From the NCBI RefSeq assembly GCF_050908995.1, contig NC_135118.1, positions 4,712,001-4,776,000 on the forward strand: a stretch of 64,000 nucleotides of DNA, in the 5' to 3' direction. Made by a program: the position numbers and the translations under genes. The notes beneath the pieces were generated by a model, which was given only the letters and a program-made list of their open reading frames with translations, did no database searches and was not told the DNA's origin. This document shows positions 23,885-35,009 of the stretch, one piece after another (position 1 is the stretch's first letter; every line of letters starts with the position of its first letter). Source of the DNA: Andrena cerasifolii (lineage: Eukaryota > Arthropoda > Insecta > Hymenoptera > Andrenidae).

Positions 23885-26800
23885 GCCTTTTTCACAGTTC
23901 CCTTCACACACGATCGAGGGACTTATATCCTGTACACCCTACAATTACAATCGCGTTTAAAGCATCGAACAAGCGTTTCCCTGCACTTGTACATTTCTGA
24001 TTTTGTACAGTGTAAACGGTTTATACGGGTGAACCCTGATATTAATTGGAAATTAAACGGCTACGCGGGAAGACGCGCGCCGATTCGATCTCGTTCGCCA
24101 GAATTCCTTGAACGAAGATCACGAGCCGCGATCTGGCACGCGGCGTTTATTATCTTTCGCGCGAACGTATCAACGAACGATGATGGAGGACCGTTTACCG
24201 AGGAAGTTGATGAATAATCTGCGGTTTCGGCGTCTCGAAAACAGAACCTCTCCCCCTCCCCCCATTCCCCGTCAATCTCACGCCTCCGCAAGCAATCGTT
24301 TTTAACCAGCAGCTTCCCTTATTCGACGGTGCCCGAGAGGAAAAGCCACCTAGAATTTCGCCAGGACGCGCGATACCGAAATTTCGGAATCGGTGGCTGT
24401 AAATCCATGGTTTTATAACGCCGCTTAAAACACTGGTTCCAGCGTCTGGGTATATCGTCTGCTCGCCCCGAGGCAGATAACATCAGCTCGCAAATTTACG
24501 GCCCGCCTTCCATCAGATACGCGGAAATCCCTCAAACTTTGATGACGGCCATTCGAAGCTTTTTAAATGTTCGTGCTTACAAACTGGTTCACCGGTGTAT
24601 AAGGACCATAAAAGCCAATATGGATGAGGGTTGGCGGCGCGAGGCATGGAGGGGGATGGGTGGGGTGGGGGGGTCGGGGAGAGGAGCGGAGGGTCCAGCG
24701 GCCCAGAACACCCTTTACGCTCTCTCGGGGCCTTTATCTTTATCGTTATGCGTCGTTGTTTCAAGCTCTTTATGTCTGACAGCGGGCTCCCATTAACGTT
24801 TGATTTACAACTTTCTACAAATCTATAAAGGAGCCCTCCCTTACCTTTTCCAAGGTATAGATTTCTTTCGTTTCGACGGTACGTCCGCGCGCGCGAACAT
24901 GGGGGATTGGGGACCCCGCGCGCCTCTCGTGCGGACCCACCGGCCGTGGCGCGGCGGTGTCTGTGCGCCCGTGTGATCGTGGACGCGGCAAGAGCGACGG
25001 TGGTTAATGCGTTCCCCTGTAAAGGTTTCTCGATAAGTTTTCAGGGGAATCGAATTATGGTCCGTGCGCCGTGTGCGGCGGGAGAGCTTGGAATTCTTTC
25101 AAACTTCTGATTAATTCCCAATGGAGGGACGCGCTCGTTGGCTTCTTTCTTAATCCGACGGGCCAGAGATGAGAGATCCCCTGATAAACACTGAGAAGTA
25201 ATTACCAAATTCTGACGAAGCTCCAAGCTACAGCCTGTTGAATGAATGAAAAATGTGAATACCTCTATGTGAGACCTCCAGCATTCCGAAGCGAAATCTT
25301 TACACCTACGACCCTAGAACGTTAAGTTTCACAATTAAATGTTGCCGAGCAACAATTTCCTCAACTACACCTCTCCAAGCGATCAGCGTCTTCGAAGCCA
25401 TCACCCTTCCTTCCCGCTCTCTAATAACAATAACGAGAAACATCCACAGGATCTCGCCTGATTTACTCGGAAGGGTCCGAACTTCGTCGTTGTCGAAAGT
25501 AAAAGTATCTTGAACCGATCCCCGTGCCATCGGGGGCCTCCTCCTCTCCCCTCCCTTGTCACCTCTGTTCCAACGGCAGAGGACAATATTTGGCCCAGAG
25601 GGCCGCGGTCAGATCGGCAGGCACGATAAAATTATACATCGAGGCCCATAAACGGGCCCGAAACTTGCCCGTTAAAATTAAAATCTGCCGCAGAGGAGAC
25701 GTTGTCCGCCGATGAATTACGACAGTGTTATATATCTTACGAGGACCACCCTTGCATCCTCTGCTTCTATGCAGCTCTCAACATCCTTCGACGTACGTTC
25801 GCACAGATTGTGGGTAACGAAACACTGAATGTATCCTATCGATTAGTCTATTTCTCTCCTTAATTTGGTCACAGTGCCCAGAAATTCGCGAGCTATTCGG
25901 GCGAGTGACAGCTCGGAGGGACCCTGATAAAGTAAACTCTGTCCACGGCCGGAATCACCGCGCCATTTATCGTCTATAAACCCAAGGGGAATGTCCGACA
26001 TGGTGGACGTCGGACGGATAAAGGCCTCATTGTCGGGGCCCATAAAGTCAGCGAAGTCGCGTCGCGGGCCCATCGCTTGCGCATAATATGGCAGCGCGTA
26101 ATAAACTCCCCGCGGCGTGTCCGCGAGCACGATTGGGCATTATTTTTCCGTTTTATTATCGCTTTATTATTACCGCGGCCCGCCTTTACGGCCGTATTAA
26201 GGCCCCGGGGAACGCGCAGGCGTTCGCGCGTGCGCGACCAGTGATTCATCTCCGTTGCTCGCGGGCACTCGTAGGACGCGAGGGGTTTACCACTCTATCA
26301 ATTACGGTATCGCCGGATGAACTCGGAGGATTTTAAAGACTGTAGGGTGAACGGTAGCGGCGGAGGTGTTCAGTAGGTCGGAGCTTTTTGGGACAATCGC
26401 TGTGGAAAGACATCTGTGTGCTCCATCAAACAACTGACAAGTCTGAACCAACTTGCACTAGCTCCTCTTTGGGCAGAAGTCACCGATGGAACGAAAAGAG
26501 AACGGACCCGAATTAATTCCTTTCCCGAGGAACAGTCCACCGGACAACGTTGGCCGGCCAAGGGAGAGGGGTAGCGCATGGCACCAGAAACAGCGTGAAA
26601 TCGATAGAATAAGAATGAGATGAATATGAGAGCGCAGGAACAGGACTCGGGGCTACCGAGAGATCGAACCGAAGAAACGAGCTGGCTGGAGGTAAGGACG
26701 AGTAAAAAGAAAACGTGGAAGGGGGTCAAAGGTGAAGCCCGGCCTCTCACACTGGCCGGCCTCGGAGATCCAATCGGGCTCCTCGCCGAGCTCCTTCATC

Positions 26801-27470
26801 CTTAGTCCCGACTGGCGTCATGCTCTCATTATACTCGTATCGCGAGGTGCGATTAGAGGTGCAAATTTGTTGGAATCGTCGCTCTGCTCTCAGGCTTCTC
26901 GTCCCCCGTGTCGTGATTCCGCGCGCGCTGCTCGTTTGGGGCACGTTCGCGGCCTCCGATTGTTACCAGGAACAGTTGAAGTTGTTGGCCAGGTCTCTCG
27001 ATGCTTCCAAATTGGTAGAGGAGCATTACAAAAGTTTTAAAGGGAAGTAAATAAGAGTAGCAGGAGAGGTGTACGAACGAGTTTCTTCAGCGCTCTTCGT
27101 AAAATCCCACGGAAATGGGAAACGACGACCTGGACGCTGGTCCGTTCGGAAAGCTTCGCCGCCTTGGAAATCGAACAACCGCCCGGATAAAGATCTTTAT
27201 GCAGAGCGTGAGGCTGAAATGCCAGCGGATCGTTAGTGCTCGGGTGCATCTATAATTTCGGTCCGCTTTTGACGAAGAGAATTCACGTTTACTCGCCCGT
27301 GAGCCACCTCGTCGTCGTAAATACGCCATTTTATTCATGGTTAGATCCTGGATTTTGCGGATCCTCCAGGGTTCTAAACGCGCGATGGCTCACCACCGCT
27401 TGATCATGCGAGGTTATTATAACCGTGGCCATGTTAATCAGACCCGTTCCGCATAGGATAAAAAAATACA
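23885..27470. other. Gene-free GC-rich unique DNA
   Basis: No gene is recognised in this stretch. It is CpG-rich with many CATAAA/TTTATG words set in GC-rich sequence (for example near 26,040, 26,095 and 25,650), which could be homeodomain-type sites in regulatory DNA, but this is only a composition impression. Candidate frames overlap on both strands and show no known domain. Confidence 0.45.
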
Positions 27471-27479
27471 GGCTAACTT

Positions 27480-28310
27480 TGCTTAACATGAGGCAGCAGC
27501 TGTTTCACAATTTGATGAATCAGTACTCCGTATTGGACACTTCACAGTCTAACGGCTAGACTCTAACCCAGAGAAGCTTACAATTAGCCTAGCGCAACAC
27601 AATAGCTGCTCTACAGTTTTACAAGATGGTACCACACACTGTACATAGCACATCCTGTTTTAATAGAATACACCATCTGCCATAAAGTTTTAAAAGTTGA
27701 TACCTACCACACATTGGACACTGTGCAGCCTAGCGCGGTCGAACTTGTGCTAGCACAAGACAGTAGCTTCTTTAGGGTTTGATAAACTCGCAACGCACAT
27801 CAGGCACAGTGCAGTCTGGTTCAGCTACAACCTAACCTAGTAAATGGCACTAGCTGCTTTACAGTTTTATGAACAAGTACTCCAAATTGGACACACCACG
27901 ATCTGGGATAGCGCAGTCCAGTGTAACACAAAACAATAGCTGCTTCACAGTTATACAAACCAGAATCCTAACGTGACCACGTCGAAGTTTAATTCAACCC
28001 GGTCTTAGCCTAGCATGGAACACTAGATGTTCCACACTTTTATAAAGCACTACTCCCGATTGAACGCTGCATAGTCTAGTTTAACACAAAGTAGAAGGTG
28101 CTGCACATTTTTATGCACTAGTACACTGGGCATAATACTGGTCAGCCCAACCGAGTCTAGTGAAACACAAAATAATATTCCGTTCCTAGTTGTATAAACT
28201 AGTACCCCAACATGGACCACTACAACTTATCTCAACTCAGTCTAGCCCACCACAGGACAGTAGCTGGCCCACACTTTTATAAATCACTACCCCGAAATTA
28301 AGCACAGCAC
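27480..28310. repeat. Highly degenerate tandem array, about 9 units
   Basis: A recurring theme runs through this stretch: ACAATAGCTGCTTCACAGTT, then a TATAAAC-like step, AGTACTCC, TTGGACAC, CAGTCTAG and AACACAA. Clear restarts are near 27500, 27604, 27765, 27855, 27935, 28022, 28090, 28165 and 28250, so the spacing is about 70-150 bp with gains and losses. Units differ greatly, so the array is old. It does not code for protein in any frame. Confidence 0.7.
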
Positions 28311-29636
28311 ACCCCACCCTTTTCAGCATCCTCGAAATTTTGCCGCCATTCTATCTTACGGGGCACCATTCCCCCACGATTTACAGAATCCGACGATACT
28401 GGTCGCCGCTCCTTATCCGCTATCCTGGTCGCTTCCGCGAAAAAGCGGTCCGCCGCGGACCAGTTTCCGCTTCGATTTTTCCATTTTCTTGTTGACCGTT
28501 GGAGGGGTGGGGAGGGGAGAGACCCAGGGGACGAACGACGGCCGTATCGACGCTCGGGATCGATGGGGATCGATAGCGACGCCGACCAGACACGATCGAA
28601 GCTTCCTGGGTCGCGGTGTCCTGCGGCAGGACCACCGGCATCGAGCTGGCTGCATACGTTAAAAGAACGACGGCCAGCCGTTGTTGTTTTTAATTATGTT
28701 TATAATCAACGAGGTCGCGGCGTGTCTATGGTAATCTGTGCCCGCCTATTCGAGATTTACAACCTCTCCGCCCTCCGCCGGCCCACGAATCGAGGTGAAA
28801 AATTCATGATATCGTTTCACCCTCGCAGCTGTGCCTGGTTCCTTGGCGGAAGCTCGGCAGCGTCACGGTACGAACTGCATTCAGTTCACGAGTCCACAAA
28901 GGTCGCGGGATAAAAATATTGCGAGTCTGTTAAATGTATGTAACGTCTGTGTTAAGGGCGGATCTGTTCGTGACGAGCGTAGAAATAGCTTAGAGTCAAG
29001 TCGACATTGGATAACATCGGCTTTCTTATTTATGTAAATGTGGAAGTTCTCGATGTGTTTTTATCGGCGAGATCGTGGCGCAGGGAGGGACCTCTTCTAC
29101 GTGGGTCTCTCAGAGGATCCGAGATTCAATTCCGTTCCTTTTTCCAAATTACATGTTGTTGATTTAAGCCCGTGTCGACTGCAACAAGCGACTGGCCCGC
29201 GTAAATTGGACGTCACTGGCACGCAACGAGCAGCCCCCACCGAAAAAATGAATCATGCCCCCGGTGGGGTGTGAGGGGGGGAGGGTGTACGGAGGGAGGG
29301 GAGGGAAGGAGGTGAGATTCGCTAAGGGGTCCCGGTCATGCGAGGTTACACACGTGTACCCTGCCAGCAACGACAGCGACGCCCGCTAATGACGCCCGGA
29401 GATACCAGCGATACCTCTAATTAATTCTTCCTATCTTCTCGATATACAAATGCCCACTGTTCATGGCGATTGCCAGGGCAGTGTCGATGGGAGAGATTTA
29501 TCGCGTTCCGTGACCGGAGAGGGTTGTTGGGGGGATGGTCGGCTGCGTTCTGTTGCTGTTTCGCCTGGCTTTTTGATGGTTCCGTTTAGAACCGTCGAGG
29601 TTAGGGTCAGTGCGCTTGCTGGTGGAGGGAAGTACA
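28311..29636. other. Gene-free GC-rich unique DNA
   Basis: No feature beyond composition is supported. Overlapping frames exist on both strands but none resembles a known protein. Confidence 0.4.
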
Positions 29637-30050
29637 ATTTACAGCGCTCGGTGTAGTACAGACATAAGAAAGCATAGAAAAGGAACCAAAGTTCCACCAA
29701 GAACGTCGTAAGTGGTAAACGACGAACTGGGTTAGTTCCGAGTTAGATTCATCTGGATTGTACTAGGTGCGGTTGATGTTAAAAGTGGGTGGCATTTATA
29801 GCGCCAGGTGTATAATAAGTGTAAGAAGGAATGAAGATCCCAAAATTCCAACAGCGAAGTTGAAAGGAGTAAAACGTGCTCCGGGTTAATTTTTAGTTAC
29901 GTCCATCTGCGTTGGGGTCGCTGTGGTTGGTAGCAGAGGAATGCGCCATCTATAACGCTTAGTATAACATAGGGCACAGGGATTAAGGAAAATGTGAAGA
30001 GCATCAAAAGTTCGAACAGCAAAGTTGTAAATCGATAAGTACGCCTTTAA
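29637..30050. repeat. Three-unit degenerate tandem repeat, period about 155 bp
   Basis: Three units start at 29637 (ATTTACAGCGCTCGGTGTA), 29794 (ATTTATAGCGCCAGGTGTAT) and 29948 (ATCTATAACGCTTAGTATAA), giving periods of 157 and 154 bp. Each continues with an AAG-rich part, a TTCNAACAGCGAAGTT-like block and an AGTAAACG-like block. The third unit is partial. The units are quite diverged. Confidence 0.7.
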
Positions 30051-30272
30051 TTTCCCCGACTCGTGCGAAACCCACACGTCCAGCCGTATACCTTTCGAAC
30101 GGTTTTGCATGGTACGATTCGGCCGCCGACATGTCGGATGAAATTCACGTGTCCTGCTCGAGCGAGCTGGCGTACAGGCGACAACGTGCGCCGACATTAA
30201 AGCATAACGTATTGCGCGACAGTAATGTAAACGAGACAGTGCTTTGATGCCCGTGACGACAGAGGGAAAGGT

Positions 30273-30312
30273 AGAGACAGAGAGAGAGAGAGAGAGTCAA
30301 AGAGAGAGAGGG
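30273..30312. repeat. GA microsatellite
   Basis: An interrupted run of GA dinucleotides. Such runs can bind GAGA-factor-like proteins, but here it is only a simple repeat in gene-free DNA. Confidence 0.9.
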
Positions 30313-31056
30313 ATGAGGGTACGCGAGGTGCGGGTGGAGGACGGATGAAGGCGAAGGAAGGTGAAACGCCACTGGAGGTGGTCAATCGGGATGTCGTGGT
30401 TTCATATGATGTCCTTGTGCCCAGAATCGACAAATTTTATTGCTACTTTCAGGGGTGGGATTTCAAAAACCCCTTCCTCTGAAGAATAAAAAGTAGGTAC
30501 TTACTTTTACAATTGTAATAGTTGCACAATACAGGCTAACTGTTCTCAATCGTCAGAAATTGGATAGTTCACCTCTCCTCCCGCATTCCTCCAGTAGTCA
30601 TGAAAATTCCCAAGTGAGAAAATCCTCCCAGTCGATCCATCCCGTGGCTTTTGTCAGTTTCGTGGCCGAGAGCAGCTTCCTTTCAACCGGTTCCCGAAGG
30701 TGCTGGCGCCGGCTTTGGCAACAATTTAATCACACCGTCATCGAGGGTAGGCGGGACTCGTTTGTTTGACCCCCTATTAGGCAATAATAACCGGGGTGCG
30801 GCGGCTCGTGCCCGCGAGATAATTTATTCCCGTCGGAGGCACCCTGGGGCCCTACCACGCCCAGAAGCACGTTCTGCAGCTTCATCGGCTCGTGCCGGTG
30901 CTTCTTTATGACACCGGGGCCACGAACCGGGCGCTTCATAAACCGCCCCTCCCTTGCTCGAACGGATTTCGTCAAGGAACGGGGAGAAAATTCGACTGAC
31001 CTCGTGGAGTTCACCCATATCCGTCGATTACTCGATCCGTTAGAGTACACGAATAC
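30313..31056. other. Gene-free stretch before the Tc1 composite
   Basis: The part at 30,560-31,050 is GC-rich with no gene I can recognise. TA at 31057-31058 adjoins the transposon end. Confidence 0.4.
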
Positions 31057-31401
31057 TACACTGCCTTGAAATTACCACAAAGCCACCATTTTTATTGATA
31101 AAATCTCATACTTATTCCATACTATTGATAACTTTGTGTGTCATACCATTTTGGGAGAGTTAAAAAACAGCATATAGATCGGTTGGAATAATAGAAGTAA
31201 CATTTATTTTTAAAAGAAACGTAAAAATAGAATTTAACAAGGAACAAAGTGCGAAATTTCTATAAAGCCACTTGCTTCTTAAATAAATAAAATCAAAGTT
31301 AACCATAGTTTTTTCTTTATTTCTATATTAATAATTAGTGTAATTGCCATTTCTTCGAATAACATAAAAAATGCGGTTCGGCATTGACAAAATCAATGCA
31401 T

Positions 31402-31602
31402 AATCTTACGTATGGGAGTCTTTGTGTTGCCTCTGAATGCAGCCCGAATCATTAAGAGCCACCACCGAAGTTACGAATCATTGCCACGTTTCTCTCCTTC
31501 CTAAAGTCATGCCAATAATATTTATAGCCATCTGGCCCATCTAAATTAAACTTATTTTCGTCGGAAAAGATAACATATTCCCATTCTTTGGTCCATGACA
31601 TG
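31402..31602 (-). pseudogene. Tc1-like transposase fragment, left-facing copy
   Basis: On the minus strand this encodes MSWTKEWEYVIFSDENKFNL then DGPDGYKYYWHDFRKERN and, after a shift, GGGS and RAAFRGNTKTPIRKIM. The SDE of VIFSDENKF is the first catalytic Asp block of Tc1 transposases and NLDGPDG..YYW is the next conserved block. After IRKIM it jumps to the extreme C-terminus (inverse of 31993-32060), so the part carrying the second Asp and the Glu has been deleted. This copy and the right-facing copy share a 58-bp block (31402-31460 against 31602-31660, inverted). Confidence 0.85.
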
Positions 31603-32060
31603 GCTCATTAAGGATTTGGGCTGCATTCAGAGGCAACACAGACTCCAATACGTAAGATTACTCACAAAATGAATTCGATAGCGTGCACAGAATTGTTGGA
31701 AATAGTTTTTTAATACCATTTACAGAAGAGATTGAAGATGATGACTTCATTTATCAACACGATAACGCTGCCGTTCACACATCGAAACACACGAAGCAGT
31801 GGTTACATCAAAAAGATATTAGGGTTTTGACAGGGCCAGCTTGTTCCCCGGATTTGAACCCTATTGAGAATCTTTGGGGAATACTTGCGAGAAAAGTTTA
31901 TGGCAATTGCAAGCAATATAATTCCCTTAAGGAATTAAGGAACGCTGTAAACGAAGCGTGGGCGTCTATAGAAAAACAAACACTTAAAACTCTGATTTTG
32001 TCAATGCCGAACCGCATTTTTGATGTTATTCGAAGAAATGGCAATTACACTAATTATTAA
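31602..32060 (+). pseudogene. Tc1-like transposase C-terminal half, right-facing copy
   Basis: The reading WAAFRGNTDSNT, a TAA at 31653, then FDSVHRIVGNSFLIPFTEE and IEDDDFIYQHDNAAVHTSKH is in one frame. The second catalytic Asp is in QHDN and the Glu is in SPDLNPIENLWG, with 34 residues between them (DD34E). The open part (31683-32060, 125 codons) ends VIRRNGNYTNY and TAA. The first Asp block is missing on this strand; the equivalent sequence exists only in the inverted copy next to it. The stop codon is part of the TTAA at which another transposon has inserted. Confidence 0.9.
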
Positions 32061-32549
32061 CCCATTAACTGCCATTTTTTTTTTTAATTTTTGGCCGGAT
32101 AAGTTATATATGTGCATAAAAAGTTGCGTAACAGTATAATTATATTGAACTTATGTTTTGTTTTAAAAATATTCGATATTTTTGAAAAAGTCCCAAATGG
32201 GGATTGTGTCAGGTTGCACGAGAGAAAACTAATAAGAAACTATTTCTTTTATTATATGCTTTATCTGATACATACAAAAATAGCGGTTATTTATGCCATT
32301 TTTCCATACAGTCCACATGTAACCCGACGGAATTCCAATTCTGTTCCGTTCAAGTTACAGACGCATTTCAAATTTGTTCGCTTCTTGTAAAGAAACGAAG
32401 CACAGAATACACACTTTCTGCTACACACAATATTGACTAATATATATAAAATGAAACTAAACTGTCGGGCGTACCAAATATATTTTTGGCGCCAAGTGGT
32501 GTACATAAAATTTCAAAATCCCCAAATGGGGATCGTGACACCTAATGGG
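32061..32549. mobile_element. piggyBac-like MITE nested in the Tc1 composite
   Basis: A 489-bp insert has TTAA on both sides (32057-32060 and 32550-32553). It begins CCCATTAACTGCC and ends with the inverse of CCCATTAGGTGTCACGATCC. The inverted sister arm at 31059-31396 reads straight across the insertion point (ATATTAATAATTAGTG, about 31325-31340) without this DNA, which is direct evidence for insertion. A CCCAAATGGGGAT palindrome-like word occurs near 32192 and 32520. The interior is AT-rich with two short chance frames. TTAA plus CCC/GGG ends indicates piggyBac-type mobilisation. Confidence 0.88.
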
Positions 32550-32823
32550 TTAATATAAAACTAAAGAAAAAAACTATTGTTAATTTTGATTTTATTTATT
32601 TAAAAAGCAAGTGGCTTTATAGAAATTTCGCACTTTGTTCCTTGTTAAAATCTATTTTTACGTTCTTTGTTTAAAATAAATGTTCCTTCTATTATTACAA
32701 CCGATCTATATGCTGTTTTTTAACTCTCCCAAAATGGTATGATACACAAAGTTATCAATAGTACGGAATAAGTATAAGATTTAATGAATAAACATGGTGG
32801 CTTTATGGTAATTTCGGGCAGTG

Positions 32824-35007
32824 TGCTTAGTCGTTGCCTGGGAACCTAACTGATGCTACCAAAGGGTTGGACACTGACGAAAACAGGTGGATTTCATGCG
32901 GGAGAGCGAATCGAAATCGCAGAATGAGGAGTACTTGCCCGAAGCACCTACCACGAAAACAAGCTAAAAGATCAACATTTCAAATTCAATTCGATGAAGT
33001 GATAACGATTATCCAATCGGACATGTCACTGCATAGACACCGCCAGGCCTCCACGCGCCGACCCTATTTACGCCACCTAACTCTGGAAGCTCGTTAAGAC
33101 ACAATCTAGCTTACACCTCCGTCGCGACCTCCTTGAATAAAGGTGACGAAGCATCACCGCTCCCACCCGCCTCCGTCTGTCGGAAATGTCCCCGTCACCG
33201 ACGTGCTTTTCCATCGTGTCTCGCGGGAACCGATCGGAAAAGAAGTCCATCGGTCGAAGGGGCTCGAGTGCCAGCAAAGGCTGCCCGGAGGGGCTAGAGA
33301 GAGAGAGAGAGAGAGAGAGGAGCCTCTTTGATTCGGCTGAGCGGCGGTGCGTCCAAGGCTGCCTCGAATCTGAACGCATAAACATGCCAGGATCGTGAGA
33401 CGTCACTCGCCATAATAACAATAAGAATCTGTCGGTCCCGTTCCCGGCGTCGGTGGGCCCGATGAGGCCCTCTCGCTCCCTCGGGAGCCGTGGAGATCCC
33501 ACGTGATTACGACCGCGGGAGCGTCTTCACAAATCACTCGGCCGCTCGGACCGCTCCTTCCGTTCGGAGACCTCCCGCCCCCTCCGGCCCCCCTTCTCCG
33601 CCGCCGCGGGCCCGAACGAGGGCCCTCCCCCTACCCCCTGACCCCTCCCCCGCCGCCCCGTCCAGGAGATATTCCTCTCTGAACGCGGTCCACCGCTCCA
33701 CCGATCCGCCGTTCCCTCTCCTGCTGGCCGATGTCGCGAGCTATTCCATTTGCGGTGCGCTCCTGCGCAACTTGCCAATAAGTTACGTTCGGTAGCCCTC
33801 GTTTCGCTTATCGGCGAACACTTAACCGCGCCGCCGTGGAATGCGTGGGCCGCGAATTGACAGGGGGTGGGGCGAGACGACGGGGTTTAGGGAACGTCAG
33901 ACAGATTTTGAGGTTGACGCGTTCTACGGCGGGAGTGTCGGCTGGCATAACCCCAGCGACCGAGTTCCATCTGGATTTTTCGTCCCCCCACCCAACGTCC
34001 GAAGTAGAGGGCCCAGCTCGGCTGCGCTCGAGGATCCGCGCGCTGATATGACGTTGGGACAAAAACGTCCGCGAGCTTTCTTCGATTCGATACTCGATCT
34101 CACCTCGAGCCGGCCACCGTCCAAGTGGTAGACATACTCGTGGACCTTCAAGTGTTCGAATATATCGTTGAAAAGAGGATAGGAACTCTACACGAGACGC
34201 AGCATCCCTAGGAAATAATGAAACGACTCTGCGGCATTCAGTGAAGAAACGGGTAACGTTGCAAAAAACGGGTACATTTTGCGCCACATGTTTCCCGTTC
34301 CATTTTTGTTTTGATCGCCAGAAGGGAAATAGGAAGAATGCGAGGGGTTGGCCGCCCAACCTCCAGCCGCCTAATAAAACACCCGCTCACTTTACTCGCT
34401 TGAAAAAGTCGGCTCGCAGGAGTCAGAGGGATGAGAAGCTCGATTATAGCCGATCGCTTTGCCCACGACTCTGGGACACGTTCGAAGATAATATTGGGGG
34501 TACCATCTCCCCTCCCGGAGGAAGGAGAGTGCTGAGGAGGTGGGGTGGGGGGCGGAGATCGCCCCCGCATAACACAGCGGCTGCGTTCGACGTCGCGCCG
34601 CCGCGGAGCCAATTAAATAAATATTCGTTGACATCACGGCCGCGTCGCTTCTACAAACTGGCCCTCTACGTTCGTCCGAAAGGAGCTGCTCCTCCCCCTC
34701 TGTGCCCCCTCACGACCACCCTATTTGCTGACAGCGAGATACACTTCTGAGGAGGATACGAGTCGCGCAAACCCTGAGAAGTTTCCTGGGTATTCGTCAA
34801 CGTTTCTTCGATGAATTAGCGAGGAACTTTGAAGTCCTTTTTCTCGCAGGGGGCAGAAGAGCAGACCACTTTTAAGCGCAACAGGAAAATGGCGGACTAT
34901 GAGGAGATTCAGCAAAACCGTAACCCTTCCTTACACAGAATTAATTGCGCCAAACTGATATCCGATGACCCTTCCGTGCAAAACCGTCCGTGAATAACTT
35001 CGAAAAC
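32824..35007. other. Gene-free GC-rich unique DNA
   Basis: No gene is recognised. A GA run lies at 33296-33319. Long frames such as 33808-34359 (-) and 34241-34750 (+) overlap each other and lack known motifs. Confidence 0.45.
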
Positions 35008-35009
35008 TA

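Larger units (their letters stand above)
31059..32823. mobile_element. Head-to-head composite of two Tc1-like copies
   Basis: Outer ends are inverted repeats: CACTGCCTTGAAATTACCAC on the left and, on the other strand, CACTGCCCGAAATTACCATA on the right. The left flank is TA; the right flank is TG, probably a mutated TA. The arms stay inverted for more than 300 bp. The left arm (31059-31396) is the inverse of the transposase 3' end and 3' UTR seen at 31993-32060 plus 32554-32823. Near 31,600 two copies meet with their 5' sides together, one running left on the minus strand and one running right on the plus strand. Both lack the N-terminal half. The right copy carries a further insertion at 32061-32549. 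Confidence 0.8.

Noticed and set aside
27833..27840. AACCTAACC as telomere-like (TTAGG) repeat
   Set aside because: Only one and a half units, inside a degenerate array. Chance.
33808..34359. 183-codon minus-strand frame
   Set aside because: Overlaps open frames on the other strand, with no conserved motif.
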